A DNA stretch of 64,000 nt from Halovenus aranensis (GCF_900100385.1 NZ_FNFC01000014.1:1-64000), one strand, 5' to 3'. Positions 42,341 through 52,296 are shown, counted from the stretch's first letter. Made by a program: numbers and translations. Notes: generated by a model not told the origin, from the letters alone.

Positions 42341-42471
42341 GCCGAGTGCGGTTGTTCTTTTCCAGGGGCAGCCTCTCTGGCTGTCCGATTCGGCCAGTTG
42401 ACACAGCTCCGGGAAACTGACGGTGAACCGGAAGTTAATACATATATCCGACGACGGCGTAGCCGCTTCGT

Positions 42472-42789
42472 ATGCAATTCTGTGACGAGTGCAGTTCGAT
42501 GATGCACACGGAAGGCGACACGTGGGTGTGTCGCTCCTGTGAGAACGAGGACCCGCGTGACTCGCAGGCAGAGGCGGCGATGACGACCCAGGACGGCCAG
42601 CGAGACGACGGAGCACCCGCCGTGGCCGACGCGACCCAGGGCTCGGGCGAGACGATGGAAGAGCCCTGTCCGGCGGAGGACTGCGACAGCGACCAGGCAT
42701 ACTACGAGATGATGCCCAAGCCGGGCGGCTCCTACGAGGTTCGGCTGTTCACCTGCGTCGAGTGTGGCAACAAGTGGCGAGATTCTTGA
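42472..42789 (+). CDS. TFS/RPB9-like transcription factor paralogue
   Basis: A 105-residue protein. The N-terminal zinc ribbon uses Cys4, Cys7, Cys20 and Cys23. A disordered acidic linker runs from about residue 28 to 64. The C-terminal ribbon uses Cys66, Cys71, Cys95 and Cys98. The loop between strands reads MPKPGGSYEVRLF and lacks the Asp-Glu pair that in TFS/TFIIS reaches the polymerase active site to stimulate cleavage. It may bind RNA polymerase without cleaving, as inhibitory TFS4-type paralogues do. It follows the Fe-S gene by about 130 bp. Confidence 0.85.
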   Translation: MQFCDECSSMMHTEGDTWVCRSCENEDPRDSQAEAAMTTQDGQRDDGAPAVADATQGSGETMEEPCPAEDCDSDQAYYEMMPKPGGSYEVRLFTCVECGNKWRDS

Positions 42790-42819
42790 CATAACTAATT
42801 TTACACGAACACAACGTCT

Positions 42820-43023
42820 ATGCAACTGGGAGTCGAACTTCGATGTATGGACGATGACCCATTCTTCTGTGAGGATTGCGGGAAAGAACTAGGCCACGAC
42901 GACATTCAGGTCGCTACCGGTGTGCCAAAGATTGATGTAGAGACATTCGAGATGTTTACCGAGACAACCGAAGTGTACCAGTGCAGTGGCTGTGGGTTGG
43001 TTATCGGATTTAACTCTGAGTGA
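42820..43023 (+). CDS. Small zinc-ribbon protein
   Basis: A 67-residue protein (or 58 residues from the ATG at 42847) with CEDCGKE and CSGCGLV forming a four-cysteine ribbon. The remainder is acidic. The ATG at 42820 is chosen because TAATTTTAC at about 42794-42800 lies roughly 25 bp upstream, the distance for a leaderless start. It lies beside the TFS paralogue, but no functional link can be shown. Confidence 0.65.
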   Translation: MQLGVELRCMDDDPFFCEDCGKELGHDDIQVATGVPKIDVETFEMFTETTEVYQCSGCGLVIGFNSE

Positions 43024-43058
43024 CATCCTCCGCGCCGTGAACGGAGAGGTCGTCAGCC

Positions 43059-43250
43059 TCAGAACTGCGGCGGCTGTTCGCCGGTAATCTCTTCGACTGC
43101 CTCGCGGAACCGCTGGATGTTCGCGTCGGAATCGGGCTCGGTGGCGGCTTTCGTCCCCGGCAGGTTCGTCTGCTTTGCCAGCTCGATTTTGCCGTCCAGC
43201 CCTTCGCGCTCTTCGACGAAGCTGTAGTATTCCATTAGTTTCTCTCCCAT
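43059..43250 (-). CDS. Small protein paired with the V4R gene
   Basis: A 63-residue protein (MGEKLMEYYSFVEEREGLDG start) with a predicted N-terminal amphipathic helix and a C-terminal helix (NIQRFREAVEEITGEQPPQF). Its ATG is 2 bp after the stop of the V4R gene, so it is translationally coupled. No known domain is found. A likely role is as a partner or regulator of the V4R protein. Confidence 0.65.
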   Translation of the reverse strand: MGEKLMEYYSFVEEREGLDGKIELAKQTNLPGTKAATEPDSDANIQRFREAVEEITGEQPPQF

Positions 43251-43252
43251 TG

Positions 43253-43861
43253 TCACACCTCCGCGAAGAAGTCTTCGAGCGCATCGACGTACGGTTCGGC
43301 CCGCTCGTCCCACTCCTCAAGCGGCTTGATTTCCCACTCACAGACGTCGTCACCCATGCCGACACACCGCGATTCCAGCTCTAAGACCGGTTTGCCCATG
43401 AAGCCGCTACACCAGGCAGAGCCGTATCCCATCTGACTCCAGCAGACTGGATGGTCGCTCTCGCCGTTGTGTATCAGGTGTTGCTGGGCTTCGTAGGAGT
43501 TGTGCCACAGCCCCCTGAAATAGAACTCCCCTTCGTCTCTGTCGTACTCCATTTCGATTGGCTCGACTGCCACGATTCCCTCCTGGGTGTGCATCGCTGG
43601 TCCCACCTGCAGGAGGTCGTCTTCGGTGTCGAAGTCGTAGCTGGTCTTCATCTGGAGGAAATCGGCGTATCCAGACTGAAACCCAAACCGGAGGAGCAAC
43701 TCGCGTGCGGTCTCCGTGCCGACGGCTTCGATTATCTGCTGGCGGAGTAACCCGATTGCGTCGGCGTTGAACGTTACCATCCGGTTGTTCTTGAACGTAT
43801 TGACGCCCTGTTGTGCCCCGTATTCGAGATCTGCCTCGAGGTCGAAATCCGATGCTTGCAT
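43253..43861 (-). CDS. V4R/XylR-N-like ligand-binding protein
   Basis: A 202-residue protein. Residues 15-75 match the XylR-N/activator segment (MVTFNADAIGLLRQQIIEAV, ELLLRFGFQSGYADFLQM). Residues 90-190 match V4R (FYFRGLWHNSYEAQQHLIHN, CWSQMGYGSAWCSGFMG, CVGMGDDVCEWEI), with the conserved cysteines Cys, Cys, Cys and Cys that bind metal in the family. V4R senses small hydrophobic ligands. No HTH is fused, so signal output must come from another protein, perhaps the coupled 63-residue gene. Confidence 0.85.
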   Translation of the reverse strand: MQASDFDLEADLEYGAQQGVNTFKNNRMVTFNADAIGLLRQQIIEAVGTETARELLLRFGFQSGYADFLQMKTSYDFDTEDDLLQVGPAMHTQEGIVAVEPIEMEYDRDEGEFYFRGLWHNSYEAQQHLIHNGESDHPVCWSQMGYGSAWCSGFMGKPVLELESRCVGMGDDVCEWEIKPLEEWDERAEPYVDALEDFFAEV

Positions 43862-44106
43862 CGCACGTTCTACTATGCTGGAACAGACAAGTATGTTACT
43901 TCCAGCGTATCAAAAATTGAAAAGCACGAAACGCCCACAGCGTCCTGTTTTGTCGTCTGTGAATAAACATTCACAACAATATATAATCTATGTGTTTATT
44001 TCTCTCTCGTTTGAACGGAGTTGGGTGACATACGTTATCACGTTCGGTGGCTGTTTTCTGTAGCACCTTCGTTCCGGGCCGTTGCTGTCCGAGTCGACGC
44101 TCCCGG

Positions 44107-45087
44107 CTACGGCTGTGCGTTGGTGGCCGCCAGCCGCCACGTCCTGGGAAGCCCGGCGTCCAGTCGCTGCCAGGACTCGCCGGCGTCGCGGCTCACGAAC
44201 AGCCGACTCTCTCCGTCGATTTCACCGGCATAAAAGAGTACCTCGGGTCGGTCGGGATGGACCGCGAGCGCGTCGGCGGCTCCGGATTCGGGGAGGTCCC
44301 TACCGAGGGCACGCCAGGAGTCACCGCCGTCTGCACTCCGGTAGAGCACCGGGCCGTCGTCCGCCGCGTAGACGAACAGCCGCTGGGGGTCGTCGGGGTC
44401 GAAGACGATGCTGTGGGCGTACTCGCCTGCGAGCGCGGGGAGTTGTGTCCACTCCGTGCCGGCGTCATTGCTCCGGTACAACCCCGACCCGGTGGCCGCG
44501 AACACCAGGGTCGGGTCTTCGGGATGGACCGCGAGCCGGTGGGCGTCTGCGCCGACCATCGTCTCCGCCCACGTCTCGCCGCCGTCGGTCGAGTAGATGA
44601 TAGCGCCGTGTTCGACACCCGCGAAGATGCGCTCTGGGCGCTCGGGATGGACGGCGATGCCATGGACGTGACCGGCTTCGAACGGGTCGAAGAAAAACGA
44701 CCAGTCCGGCCGACTCGGGAGGTCGTCGACAGCCGACAGCGCCTCGAAGGAGTCGCCGCCGTCGGTCGAGCGATAGACCATCGGCGGCTCTGTCCCGACG
44801 TACACCGTCTCCGGGTCCGTGGGGTGTCTGTAGACGCCCCAGACCCATGACTCCTCGAAGCCGAGCGACGCAAACGAGTCACCGCCGTCGGTCGTCCGGT
44901 ACAGCCCCCAGCCGCGCAGGCCACAGCCGACGAGGACGTCGTCGGGGTCGGTCCTCGACACGTCGAGCGACCGAACTGCGTTCCCGCCGAGCCCGCTCGC
45001 TATCTCGGTCGTGCGGTCGCTGTCGACCCGTACTGTTCGGAGGCCGTCCTCGGTTCCAAGATACAACCGGCACGAACACTCGACCAT
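44107..45087 (-). CDS. BNR/Asp-box beta-propeller protein
   Basis: A 326-residue protein with at least six Asp-box repeats (TTDGGDSFAS, STDGGDSFEA, STDGGETWAE, SNDAGTEWTQ, SADGGDSWRA, SRDAGESWQR). No signal peptide or catalytic residues are visible, and it resembles the propeller at 11758-12684 in repeat spacing, so the two are probably paralogues. It is likely intracellular. Function unknown; scaffolding or sensing is a reasonable guess. The start is ATG at 45087, before an AT-rich promoter region. Confidence 0.75.
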   Translation of the reverse strand: MVECSCRLYLGTEDGLRTVRVDSDRTTEIASGLGGNAVRSLDVSRTDPDDVLVGCGLRGWGLYRTTDGGDSFASLGFEESWVWGVYRHPTDPETVYVGTEPPMVYRSTDGGDSFEALSAVDDLPSRPDWSFFFDPFEAGHVHGIAVHPERPERIFAGVEHGAIIYSTDGGETWAETMVGADAHRLAVHPEDPTLVFAATGSGLYRSNDAGTEWTQLPALAGEYAHSIVFDPDDPQRLFVYAADDGPVLYRSADGGDSWRALGRDLPESGAADALAVHPDRPEVLFYAGEIDGESRLFVSRDAGESWQRLDAGLPRTWRLAATNAQP

Positions 45088-45158
45088 ATGCCCTATTCAG
45101 TCGAGAGCAGTATAACTATTCGCTGAACTGAAATTCAGTAACTGCACTGGACCCGAAG

Positions 45159-46547
45159 TTACCGCAGCGACCGAAACTCGCCGTCGGCGGTGTCCGCGAT
45201 CACCTGCATCCGTCCATCAGTCCCGGAGTCGATGCCGTGCTCGCGGGCGTAACCGACGAGTGCGTCGTGTTGTGAGCCGTGGTCGGCCTCGATGTAGTCT
45301 TCGTCGAGAACAGGGTAGAGCTCGTCACTGTACAGTTCGAGAGAGGGTGCAGCGACGACGTAGGTCTCGCTCGGGGCAGGTCGTTGTCCGCCGACGGTCG
45401 CGTCGACGAGGTCGAGTCCTCCGTCGTCCCGTCGCCACGAGAGGGTCGCGCCGCTGACGTGACCGTACACCTCTCCGTCGAGGTCGAGAAAGTCGGGGGA
45501 GTCGAGGCTCTCGAACAGCGCCAGGAGTTCCTCGCCGTCGAGACGGGTCGAGTGGATGCCGTTGTCGAACGGCGTCGTCGAGCGCACGTCACCGACCGAC
45601 ACGTCGCCGGTCAGCGGTGGGCCACTGCGCAACATGAGCGGATGGACGACGCCAACGTCGGCGTCGGCGACCCAGCGGATCGCATCCACGACGAAGTTCC
45701 CGATTGGCGTTTCGGGATACCGGTCGGTCTGTGTGCGGCCGATGGAATCGTCGACCCGTGTCACCGTTTCGTTCAGGCCAAGCTCGGCGAACAGGTCGCG
45801 ATACGTCTCCGCCATCTCCGCTTCGACGGGAGCGTCGGTCACGTCGTGCAGCGTCACCGTCACCTCGTCGCCGAGTTCTGCCTCGGTGAGGCGCTCGCCG
45901 CGCTCGCCGGGGTGTGCGACAGGCGTGCCGGCGACGGCGTCGGCCCGGCGGTCGTGTTCGTGGCCGCCCACCACGAGGTCGACGCCCGCGATACGGGCGA
46001 GTTCGTCGTCCCGGCCGCCGGCATGGGAGAGAACGACCACGTGGTCGCAGTCGGCGGGCAGGTCGGTGACGGCCGCCTCGGCGGCGGCGACTGGGTCGGT
46101 CACGGTCACCTCGCCTGTGGTGACGTGGTCGCCCAGCGTCACCGGGTCAGTCACGCCGACCAGTCCGATGCGCTCGCCGTCGACGCCGACGGTCGCCGTC
46201 TCGCGGACACCGAGGTCGTGGGCGAGCGGGCGGTCGCCGTCACGGAGGTTGGCGACCAGCCACTGCTGTGGCGAGTCGGCGACGACGGTACGGAAGGCGT
46301 CGACGCCGTTGTCGAAGTCGTGGTTGCCGGGGACCGAGAAGTCCGGCTCGATAGCCTCGAAGAAGGGAGTGATATGCTCGCCGTCGGTCTCCATCGAGAG
46401 CAGTCCCGGGGCGGTGGTGTCCCCGGTGCCACAGACGAGCGTGTCTTCTTCGCGGCGTGTCTGCAGGGCCTGCGTGAGCCGGCCGATACGTCCTGGGTCG
46501 TCGGTCGCGTTCTCGATATCGGAGTACTGGAGGATGCGGACGGCCAT
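45159..46547 (-). CDS. 5'-nucleotidase/UshA-like metallophosphoesterase, cytoplasmic
   Basis: A 462-residue protein. Residues 1-250 form the metallophosphatase core: ILQYSDIENATDD (the usual DxH reads DIE), GTGDTTAPG, VPGNHDFDNG, VVLSHAGG and VVGGHEHDRR. Residues 270-440 form the 5'-nucleotidase C-terminal domain (GNFVVDAIRWVADADVGVVH). No signal peptide is present, unlike classic UshA, so it should act inside the cell. The DxH-to-DxE change was recalled as usual for haloarchaeal members. The substrate is not known. Confidence 0.8.
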   Translation of the reverse strand: MAVRILQYSDIENATDDPGRIGRLTQALQTRREEDTLVCGTGDTTAPGLLSMETDGEHITPFFEAIEPDFSVPGNHDFDNGVDAFRTVVADSPQQWLVANLRDGDRPLAHDLGVRETATVGVDGERIGLVGVTDPVTLGDHVTTGEVTVTDPVAAAEAAVTDLPADCDHVVVLSHAGGRDDELARIAGVDLVVGGHEHDRRADAVAGTPVAHPGERGERLTEAELGDEVTVTLHDVTDAPVEAEMAETYRDLFAELGLNETVTRVDDSIGRTQTDRYPETPIGNFVVDAIRWVADADVGVVHPLMLRSGPPLTGDVSVGDVRSTTPFDNGIHSTRLDGEELLALFESLDSPDFLDLDGEVYGHVSGATLSWRRDDGGLDLVDATVGGQRPAPSETYVVAAPSLELYSDELYPVLDEDYIEADHGSQHDALVGYAREHGIDSGTDGRMQVIADTADGEFRSLR

Positions 46548-46638
46548 GTCGATACTGGTCGTATCGCCTCGGTCTCAAAGAGTCCTGGTATCGCTTCGAC
46601 ACCAGAACATGTTAGTTGATACCTCGTGATGCACTCGT

Positions 46639-47595
46639 ATGGCTGGCAGCACCGGCGTCGTGATAGCGGCGATGATTGCCAACGGCGGGATTGCGATACT
46701 GAAGTTCGTCGGCTTCCTGTTGACCGGGAGTCCGTCGATGCTCGCAGAAACCTATCACTCCGTCTCCGACACCGGCAATCAGGTCCTGCTGTTGATCGGC
46801 ATCAAGTACAGCCAGAAAGACGCCTCGGAACAACACCCCTTCGGATACGGCAAGTCCCAGTTTTTCTATGCGTTTCTGGTGTCGGTGTTGTTGTTCGGGG
46901 TTGCTGGCTGGAAGAGCCTCACACACGGTCTCGAAAAGATACGCGGCGGCGGACACGAGGAGGGGACCGCCGAGTTCCTCGGCTTCTCCCTTGGCTGGGA
47001 GGCGCCGGTCGACCCATTCTACATCTCGGTCGCTATCCTGCTCGGCGGCATCGCCTTCGAGACCTACGCGTTCCTGAAAGCGCGGGGCGAACTCCGCCGG
47101 CAGATGAGCAAGTACGGGTGGTCGGGTTATCGGGAGGCCTTCGAGCGCACGAGCGACCTGTCGACGCTGACCGCCTTCGTCGAGGACACGGTCGCACTGC
47201 TCGGGCTGTTCGCCGCGCTCGCCGGTATCGTCGCCACGCGCGTGACGGGGAATCCGGTGTACGACTCGATTTCGGCCGTTCTCATCGGCGTCTTGCTCAT
47301 GGCCTTCGCGGTGGCACTGGCTATCGAGAACAAACGTCTCCTCCTCGGCGAGAGCCTGCCGGCGGCGGTCGAAGCCGACCTCCGCGCGGTCGTCGAGGCA
47401 CACGACGGGGTGACCGCGGTCAAGGACTTCCGGACGATGTACGTCGGCGTCGGCCGCGTGCTGGTGACCGGCGAGGTGGCATTCGATTCGGGGCTGTCGA
47501 GCGAGTCGGCCACACGCGACATCGACCAAATCGAGCGCGCACTCAAAGAGACCGACGACCGCGTCCAGCGTATCTATCTCGAACCGGAGCTGTGA
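46639..47595 (+). CDS. Cation diffusion facilitator transporter
   Basis: A 318-residue protein with six TM helices and a C-terminal cytoplasmic domain. The metal-binding motif HSVSDTGNQ (His40, Asp44) is in TM2, and GYGKSQFFYAFL is typical of CDF proteins. It exports divalent metals such as zinc in exchange for protons. The DUF-like insert at residues 95-150 (EEGTAEFLGFSLGWEAPVDP) is larger than in bacterial CDFs. Divergent from the nucleotidase gene, with about 90 bp between. Confidence 0.88.
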   Translation: MAGSTGVVIAAMIANGGIAILKFVGFLLTGSPSMLAETYHSVSDTGNQVLLLIGIKYSQKDASEQHPFGYGKSQFFYAFLVSVLLFGVAGWKSLTHGLEKIRGGGHEEGTAEFLGFSLGWEAPVDPFYISVAILLGGIAFETYAFLKARGELRRQMSKYGWSGYREAFERTSDLSTLTAFVEDTVALLGLFAALAGIVATRVTGNPVYDSISAVLIGVLLMAFAVALAIENKRLLLGESLPAAVEADLRAVVEAHDGVTAVKDFRTMYVGVGRVLVTGEVAFDSGLSSESATRDIDQIERALKETDDRVQRIYLEPEL

Positions 47596-47717
47596 GCGGT
47601 CCCGGTCACAACTGCGTGACTTTCGCCTGAATACGGCCGTCGTCGACGGTTTCAGGTCACAAGAGCCCGGCTTCAACACGCCTGAAAAAAGAGAGAATAT
47701 CGACCGCGAGAGCGTCG

Positions 47718-49682
47718 TCAGTCGTCAGCAGGTGCAGCGCCGCCTTCGTTCTCGTACTGCTGTTTGGTGTGTGAGAGCTTGCCGCCGGCCGCGAGGATGT
47801 CGCGCTCGCGCTCGGAGGCATCGAGGACGCCCGTCGCTTCCCAGTCGTCGTTGACGCGGATGGTGAACTCTTCCTGGCCCGAGCGGACGGCCTCGGCGAC
47901 GTCGTCGACGATTTCGATGTCGTCGCCCTGGTCGATGTTCGCGTAGGTGTCCTCGTCGATTTCGAGCGGCAACAGCCCGAAGTTAAAGAGGTTCGCACGG
48001 TGGATGCGCGCGAAGCTCTGGGCGAGGACGCCCTCGATACCGAGATACATCGGACACAGCGCGGCGTGCTCACGCGAGGAGCCCTGGCCGTAGTTCTCGC
48101 CGGCGACCAGGAAGCCACCGTCTGCGTTGAGCGCGCGGTCGGCGAAGGTGTCGTCGACACGCGAGAGGGTGAACTCCGACAGCTTCGGAATGTTCGACCG
48201 GTACATCAGGATGTCCTGGGTTGCCGGGATGATGTGGTCGGTCGTGATGTTGTCGTCCATCTTCAGCAGGGCCGAGCCTTCGATGTCCGCACCGAGGGGG
48301 TCTTTCAGCGGCACATCGCCGATGTTCGGCCCCTTGATGAGGTCGTCGTCGACGGCCTCGTCGGGCTCGATGATGTCGTTCTCGGCACCCTCGAAGGCCT
48401 CGGGCATCTCGAAGCCGGGCGCGCTGACGTCCTCGTCGAGGTCGCGCGGGTCGACGATTTCGCCGGCTATCGCGGAGGCTGCGGCCACCTCGGGCGAGCA
48501 GAGATAGACGTTGTCGTCCTCGATACCGGAGCGGCCCTCGAAGTTGCGGTTGAACGTCCGCAGGGAGACGGAGTCGCTGCCGGGCACGTGGCCGATACCG
48601 ATACACGCGCCACAGGTGGCCTCCGAGAAGTTGACGCCGGCGGCCATCAGCTCTGCCGTCCAGCCCTCGCGGGCGAGCATCTCGCTTGCCTTCTTCGAAC
48701 CGGGCGCGACAATCATCTCGGTCGAGAGGTCGATTGTCTCGCCTTCGAGCATCTTCGCGGCGGGCAGGATGTCCTCGTAGGCACCGTTGGTACAGGAACC
48801 GACCATGACCTGGTCGACATCGGCACCCGCGGCCTCGCGGACCGGGACGACGTTGTCTGGCATCGACGGCTCGGCAATCAGCGGTTCGAGTTCCGAGAGG
48901 TCGATGGTGAGTGAGTCGTGGTACTCGGCGTCGTCGTCGGGCTGGAGCTGTTCGTACTCCTCGCCGCGGCCGACGCGTTCGAGGTAGTCTTTGGTCTGCT
49001 CGTCGGACGGGAAGATACTCGACGTTGCGCCGAGTTCGGTCCCCATGTTGGTGATAGTCATTCGCTCGGGAGCGGTCAGGGAGTCGACGCCTGGACCGGT
49101 GTACTCGAAGATTTTGCCGACGCCGCCCTTGACGGAGAGACGACGGAGCATCTCGAGGATGATGTCCTTGGCGGTCGCCCACTCGGGGAGTTCGCCTTCG
49201 AGACGGACCTCGGTGACCTCGGGCATCTCGATGAAGTACGAGCCACCGCCCATAGCGACAGCCACGTCGAGTCCGCCCGAGCCGATAGCGAGCTGACCGA
49301 GCCCGCCAGGGGTCGGCGTGTGCGAGTCAGAGCCCAGCAGCGTCTTGCCGGGTGCGGCGAAGTTCTCGCGGTGGACGTTGTGACAGATACCGTTGCCCGG
49401 CCGGGAGAAATAGGCCCCGAACGTGCCTGCGGCCGACCGAAGGAAGCGGTGGTCGTCGGTGTTCTTGAAGTCGAACTGGTAGGTCTGGTGGTCGCAGTAC
49501 TGGGCGGCAAGTTCGGTCTGGACCTCGTCGAGGCCGAGCGCCTCGAACTGGAGCCAGACGAGCGTGCCGGTCGTATCCTGCGTCAGCACCTGGTCAATCT
49601 CGATGCCGATTTCCTCGCCGGGCTCGAGTTCGCCCTCGACGAGGTGGTCATCGAGAATCTTTTCGGTAAGTGTCTTTCCCAT
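47718..49682 (-). CDS. acnA: Aconitate hydratase
   Basis: A 654-residue enzyme. The [4Fe-4S] ligands are in GSCTNGAYEDI and ATCGACIGIGHVPG. GSDSHTPTPGGLGQLAIG and GSSREHAAL are active-site segments, with the swivel domain at the C-terminus (residues about 490-654). It interconverts citrate and isocitrate in the TCA cycle. It is the short single-chain type, like LeuCD-related haloarchaeal aconitases. The start at 49682 (MGKTLTEKILDDHLVEGELE) is the natural one. Confidence 0.93.
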   Translation of the reverse strand: MGKTLTEKILDDHLVEGELEPGEEIGIEIDQVLTQDTTGTLVWLQFEALGLDEVQTELAAQYCDHQTYQFDFKNTDDHRFLRSAAGTFGAYFSRPGNGICHNVHRENFAAPGKTLLGSDSHTPTPGGLGQLAIGSGGLDVAVAMGGGSYFIEMPEVTEVRLEGELPEWATAKDIILEMLRRLSVKGGVGKIFEYTGPGVDSLTAPERMTITNMGTELGATSSIFPSDEQTKDYLERVGRGEEYEQLQPDDDAEYHDSLTIDLSELEPLIAEPSMPDNVVPVREAAGADVDQVMVGSCTNGAYEDILPAAKMLEGETIDLSTEMIVAPGSKKASEMLAREGWTAELMAAGVNFSEATCGACIGIGHVPGSDSVSLRTFNRNFEGRSGIEDDNVYLCSPEVAAASAIAGEIVDPRDLDEDVSAPGFEMPEAFEGAENDIIEPDEAVDDDLIKGPNIGDVPLKDPLGADIEGSALLKMDDNITTDHIIPATQDILMYRSNIPKLSEFTLSRVDDTFADRALNADGGFLVAGENYGQGSSREHAALCPMYLGIEGVLAQSFARIHRANLFNFGLLPLEIDEDTYANIDQGDDIEIVDDVAEAVRSGQEEFTIRVNDDWEATGVLDASERERDILAAGGKLSHTKQQYENEGGAAPADD

Positions 49683-49899
49683 AGCGTCTTGATATCGACG
49701 ATGCGTGCCAATAAAAGATGTTATTCACACCCCGTTGACTGAGAATCCGGCGGAGGAGTCTGTCTCGTGGTTGTCTCGGGGCGATTCGCGCGCTCAGGTT
49801 CGGTGACTGTCGGCACTGTTGCCGACCGATGGGCGCGGCCGACGGTCGTAGATGTGGTGAATCGTCAGCGTTTTGCGGGTGCTCGTCCCAGCCACCCTC

Positions 49900-50361
49900 A
49901 TGTTCAAAAGCGGCCAGTTCGTCGCCGACCATCTCGGCGAACTCCGGGAGACCCAGGTCCAGCCAAACGGCGTCGACCTCACTGTCGACGCGGTCTTCGA
50001 ACAGACTGAGCCGGGCCGTATCGGCCGCGACGGCAAGACGGTCGGCGAGCGGCGAGAGCTTGCCCCAGAGGACGGCTACTATAGCCTGCCATCGGGCGGG
50101 TACATCGTTCGATACGGCGAGCAGATTACGATTCCAGCCGATCACATCGGCTTTCTGTATCCGCGCTCGTCGCTGTTGCGGAACTCCTGTATGCTCGATA
50201 CCGCAGTCTGGGACGCCGGCTACGAGGGCCGAGGCGAAGGGCTGCTCGAAGTCTTCCACGAAATCGACATCGAACGCGGCGCTCGTATCGCACAGCTCGT
50301 CTTCGCAGACGCGGCACACGTCGACAGCTACGACGGGTCGTACCAGGGCGAAAATCTGTGA
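49900..50361 (+). CDS. dUTPase/dCTP deaminase-family protein
   Basis: A 153-residue protein of the trimeric dUTPase fold. VQPNGVDLTVDAVFEQ, IPADHIGFLYPRSSLLRNSC and TAVWDAGYEGRGEGLLEVFH are the family motifs, with ARIAQLVF near the end. It removes dUTP or deaminates dCTP, keeping uracil out of DNA. It lies near uvrC and ligA but not in their operon. The ATG at 49900 is chosen over 49873 because the first nine codons are not in the family. Confidence 0.85.
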   Translation: MFKSGQFVADHLGELRETQVQPNGVDLTVDAVFEQTEPGRIGRDGKTVGERRELAPEDGYYSLPSGGYIVRYGEQITIPADHIGFLYPRSSLLRNSCMLDTAVWDAGYEGRGEGLLEVFHEIDIERGARIAQLVFADAAHVDSYDGSYQGENL

Positions 50362-50544
50362 GTGTTTCTGCCCATTTTTGCACAACACAGGCCGTTAACC
50401 GACAGTAATCGGCCGACGGAAGCAGTACTGTTATATGGTCGCACACGAAAATGAAAACAGCCGCGTTGGGAGAGAGAAACCCGGACCGTGCCTCTGACAG
50501 CTTCTGACCGGATTTCCCCCAACCGGCGATTTTACACGCGACAG

Positions 50545-52296
50545 CTACAGCTGGTCTGTGAGACGTGTTGCCGTCTTCTCGCCGACGCCCTCGACGCTCG
50601 TGAGTTCGTCTGTCGAGGCCGTCCGGACACCCTCGACGCTCCCGAACCGCCCGAGGAGCCGTTTGCGCGTCTCTGGGCCGACGCCCGAAATCTCGTCTAA
50701 CGGCGTCGAGACGTCGTCTCTGACGGTTTCGTGGTACTGCACTGCAAATCGATGTGCCTCGTCACGGACCCGCTGGAGCAGGTGTAATTTCGGGTCGTCA
50801 CTCGGCCAGTTGTACGTCCTGTCGGGGGTGACGACGCGTTCCTCGGCTTTCGCCAGTGCGATGACGGGCACGTCCCAGCCATCGAGTGCGTCGCGGGCGG
50901 CGTCGAGTTGACCGTGGCCGCCGTCGATGAGCAGGAGGTCCGGCTGAGGGCGGTCGTCGTTTCCTGCCTGTGCGCGCTGTGCCCGCCAGCCGACGAGTTC
51001 GGCCATATTGCCGTAGTCGTCGTTGGTCTCTGTGAGCCTGCGCCGGCGGTACGCGCTCTTTTCGGGCGTGCCGTCGACGAAGACGACGTTGCTGCCGACC
51101 ACACTACGGCCCTGGGTGTGGCTCACGTCGAAGCCTTCGATGCGGGTGGCCGCGTCGATGCCGAGCGCGGCGGCAAGCGCTGTCGTCTCGTCGCGGTCAC
51201 GGGCAGGTCGGCTGGCGTTTTTCATCGCGAGGTCGACCAGTGTCGCCTCCCGGCCGGCACCGGGGACGCGCAACGCGACACCGACACCCTCCAGCCACGA
51301 CTCGATATCTCCGCCGGCGGGCTGTTCCGGACAGAGTATCACGTCCGGCAGGTCGGCCGCGGCGTAGTATTGCGGGAGGAAAGCCCCCAGAACCGTCGCT
51401 GGCTCGGGAACTGCTTCGGGTGCATCGAGGGTGTGTTGCTCTCGCCCGACGAGTTGGCCTCCTTCGGCGCGTAACACCGCGACCGTCGGCTCGTCACCGG
51501 CCAGGGAGACGCCGAGTACGTCGGTCTGGCGGCGCGTTCCGTCGGCGGTGTTGACCGCGGCCGCGCTGGCGTCCTGGAAGCTCTCGACGGCCGACAGCGT
51601 ATCCCGGAGGTTTGCTGCCCGCTCGAAGCGCTCGGCCTCGGCCGCGGCCTCCATCTCGCGCCGGAGCGGGTCGGTCAACACCCCCGTCTCGCCGCCGAAA
51701 AACCGCTCGACCGCCCCGACGTCGGCGACGTAACTCTCCCGGTCTATTTCGTCTGTACAGGGGGCGGTACAGAGTCCGATGTCGTAGTCGAGACAGGGAC
51801 GGTCGCGGGTGCTGTACTTGTGGTCCGAACAGCCGCGCAGGCCGTACACGTCTCGCAGTGCCTTCACGACGCTCTCGACTTGCCCGCGGTCGGTGAACGG
51901 TCCGAAGACGGTCGAGCCCGACTCTGGGTCTCTGGTCACCCGAATCTGAGGGAACTCGTGGCCGGTCAGCTCGACCAGCGGGTAGGATTTGTCGTCTTTC
52001 AGGCGGACGTTATACCGGGGGCGGTGGCGCTTGATAAGGTTCGCTTCGAGCAAGAGCGCCTGTGACTCGGTTTCAGTGACCGCCACCTCGATTTCCCGCG
52101 CGTGAGCGACCATCTGACGGATGCGCTCGCTGCGACTCCCGCTCACGTCGCCGTGGTCGGCGTACGAGCGGACGCGGTCGCGCAGGTCGACAGCCTTGCC
52201 CACGTACAGCACTCGGTCGCCGTCGAGAAACTGGTAGACGCCCGGCTCGGTGGGCAGGTCGTTTGCGCGCTGGCGGACCGCCTCGCTGTCCATCAT
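50545..52296 (-). CDS. uvrC: Excinuclease ABC subunit C
   Basis: A 583-residue protein. GIY-YIG nuclease: [20 protein letters not shown] Cys-containing block ([13 protein letters not shown]) follows at about residues 165-180, then a UVR-like helix ([20 protein letters not shown]), the RNase H-like core ([35 protein letters not shown]) and tandem HhH repeats at the C-terminus. It makes both incisions in UvrABC repair, a bacterial-type system kept in haloarchaea. No uvrA or uvrB is in the window. Confidence 0.95.
   Translation of the reverse strand: MMDSEAVRQRANDLPTEPGVYQFLDGDRVLYVGKAVDLRDRVRSYADHGDVSGSRSERIRQMVAHAREIEVAVTETESQALLLEANLIKRHRPRYNVRLKDDKSYPLVELTGHEFPQIRVTRDPESGSTVFGPFTDRGQVESVVKALRDVYGLRGCSDHKYSTRDRPCLDYDIGLCTAPCTDEIDRESYVADVGAVERFFGGETGVLTDPLRREMEAAAEAERFERAANLRDTLSAVESFQDASAAAVNTADGTRRQTDVLGVSLAGDEPTVAVLRAEGGQLVGREQHTLDAPEAVPEPATVLGAFLPQYYAAADLPDVILCPEQPAGGDIESWLEGVGVALRVPGAGREATLVDLAMKNASRPARDRDETTALAAALGIDAATRIEGFDVSHTQGRSVVGSNVVFVDGTPEKSAYRRRRLTETNDDYGNMAELVGWRAQRAQAGNDDRPQPDLLLIDGGHGQLDAARDALDGWDVPVIALAKAEERVVTPDRTYNWPSDDPKLHLLQRVRDEAHRFAVQYHETVRDDVSTPLDEISGVGPETRKRLLGRFGSVEGVRTASTDELTSVEGVGEKTATRLTDQL

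Noticed and set aside
40217-42700. 827-residue minus-strand frame
   Set aside because: It is antisense to the Fe-S oxidoreductase, which has clear iron-sulfur and membrane motifs. The frame is a composition artefact.
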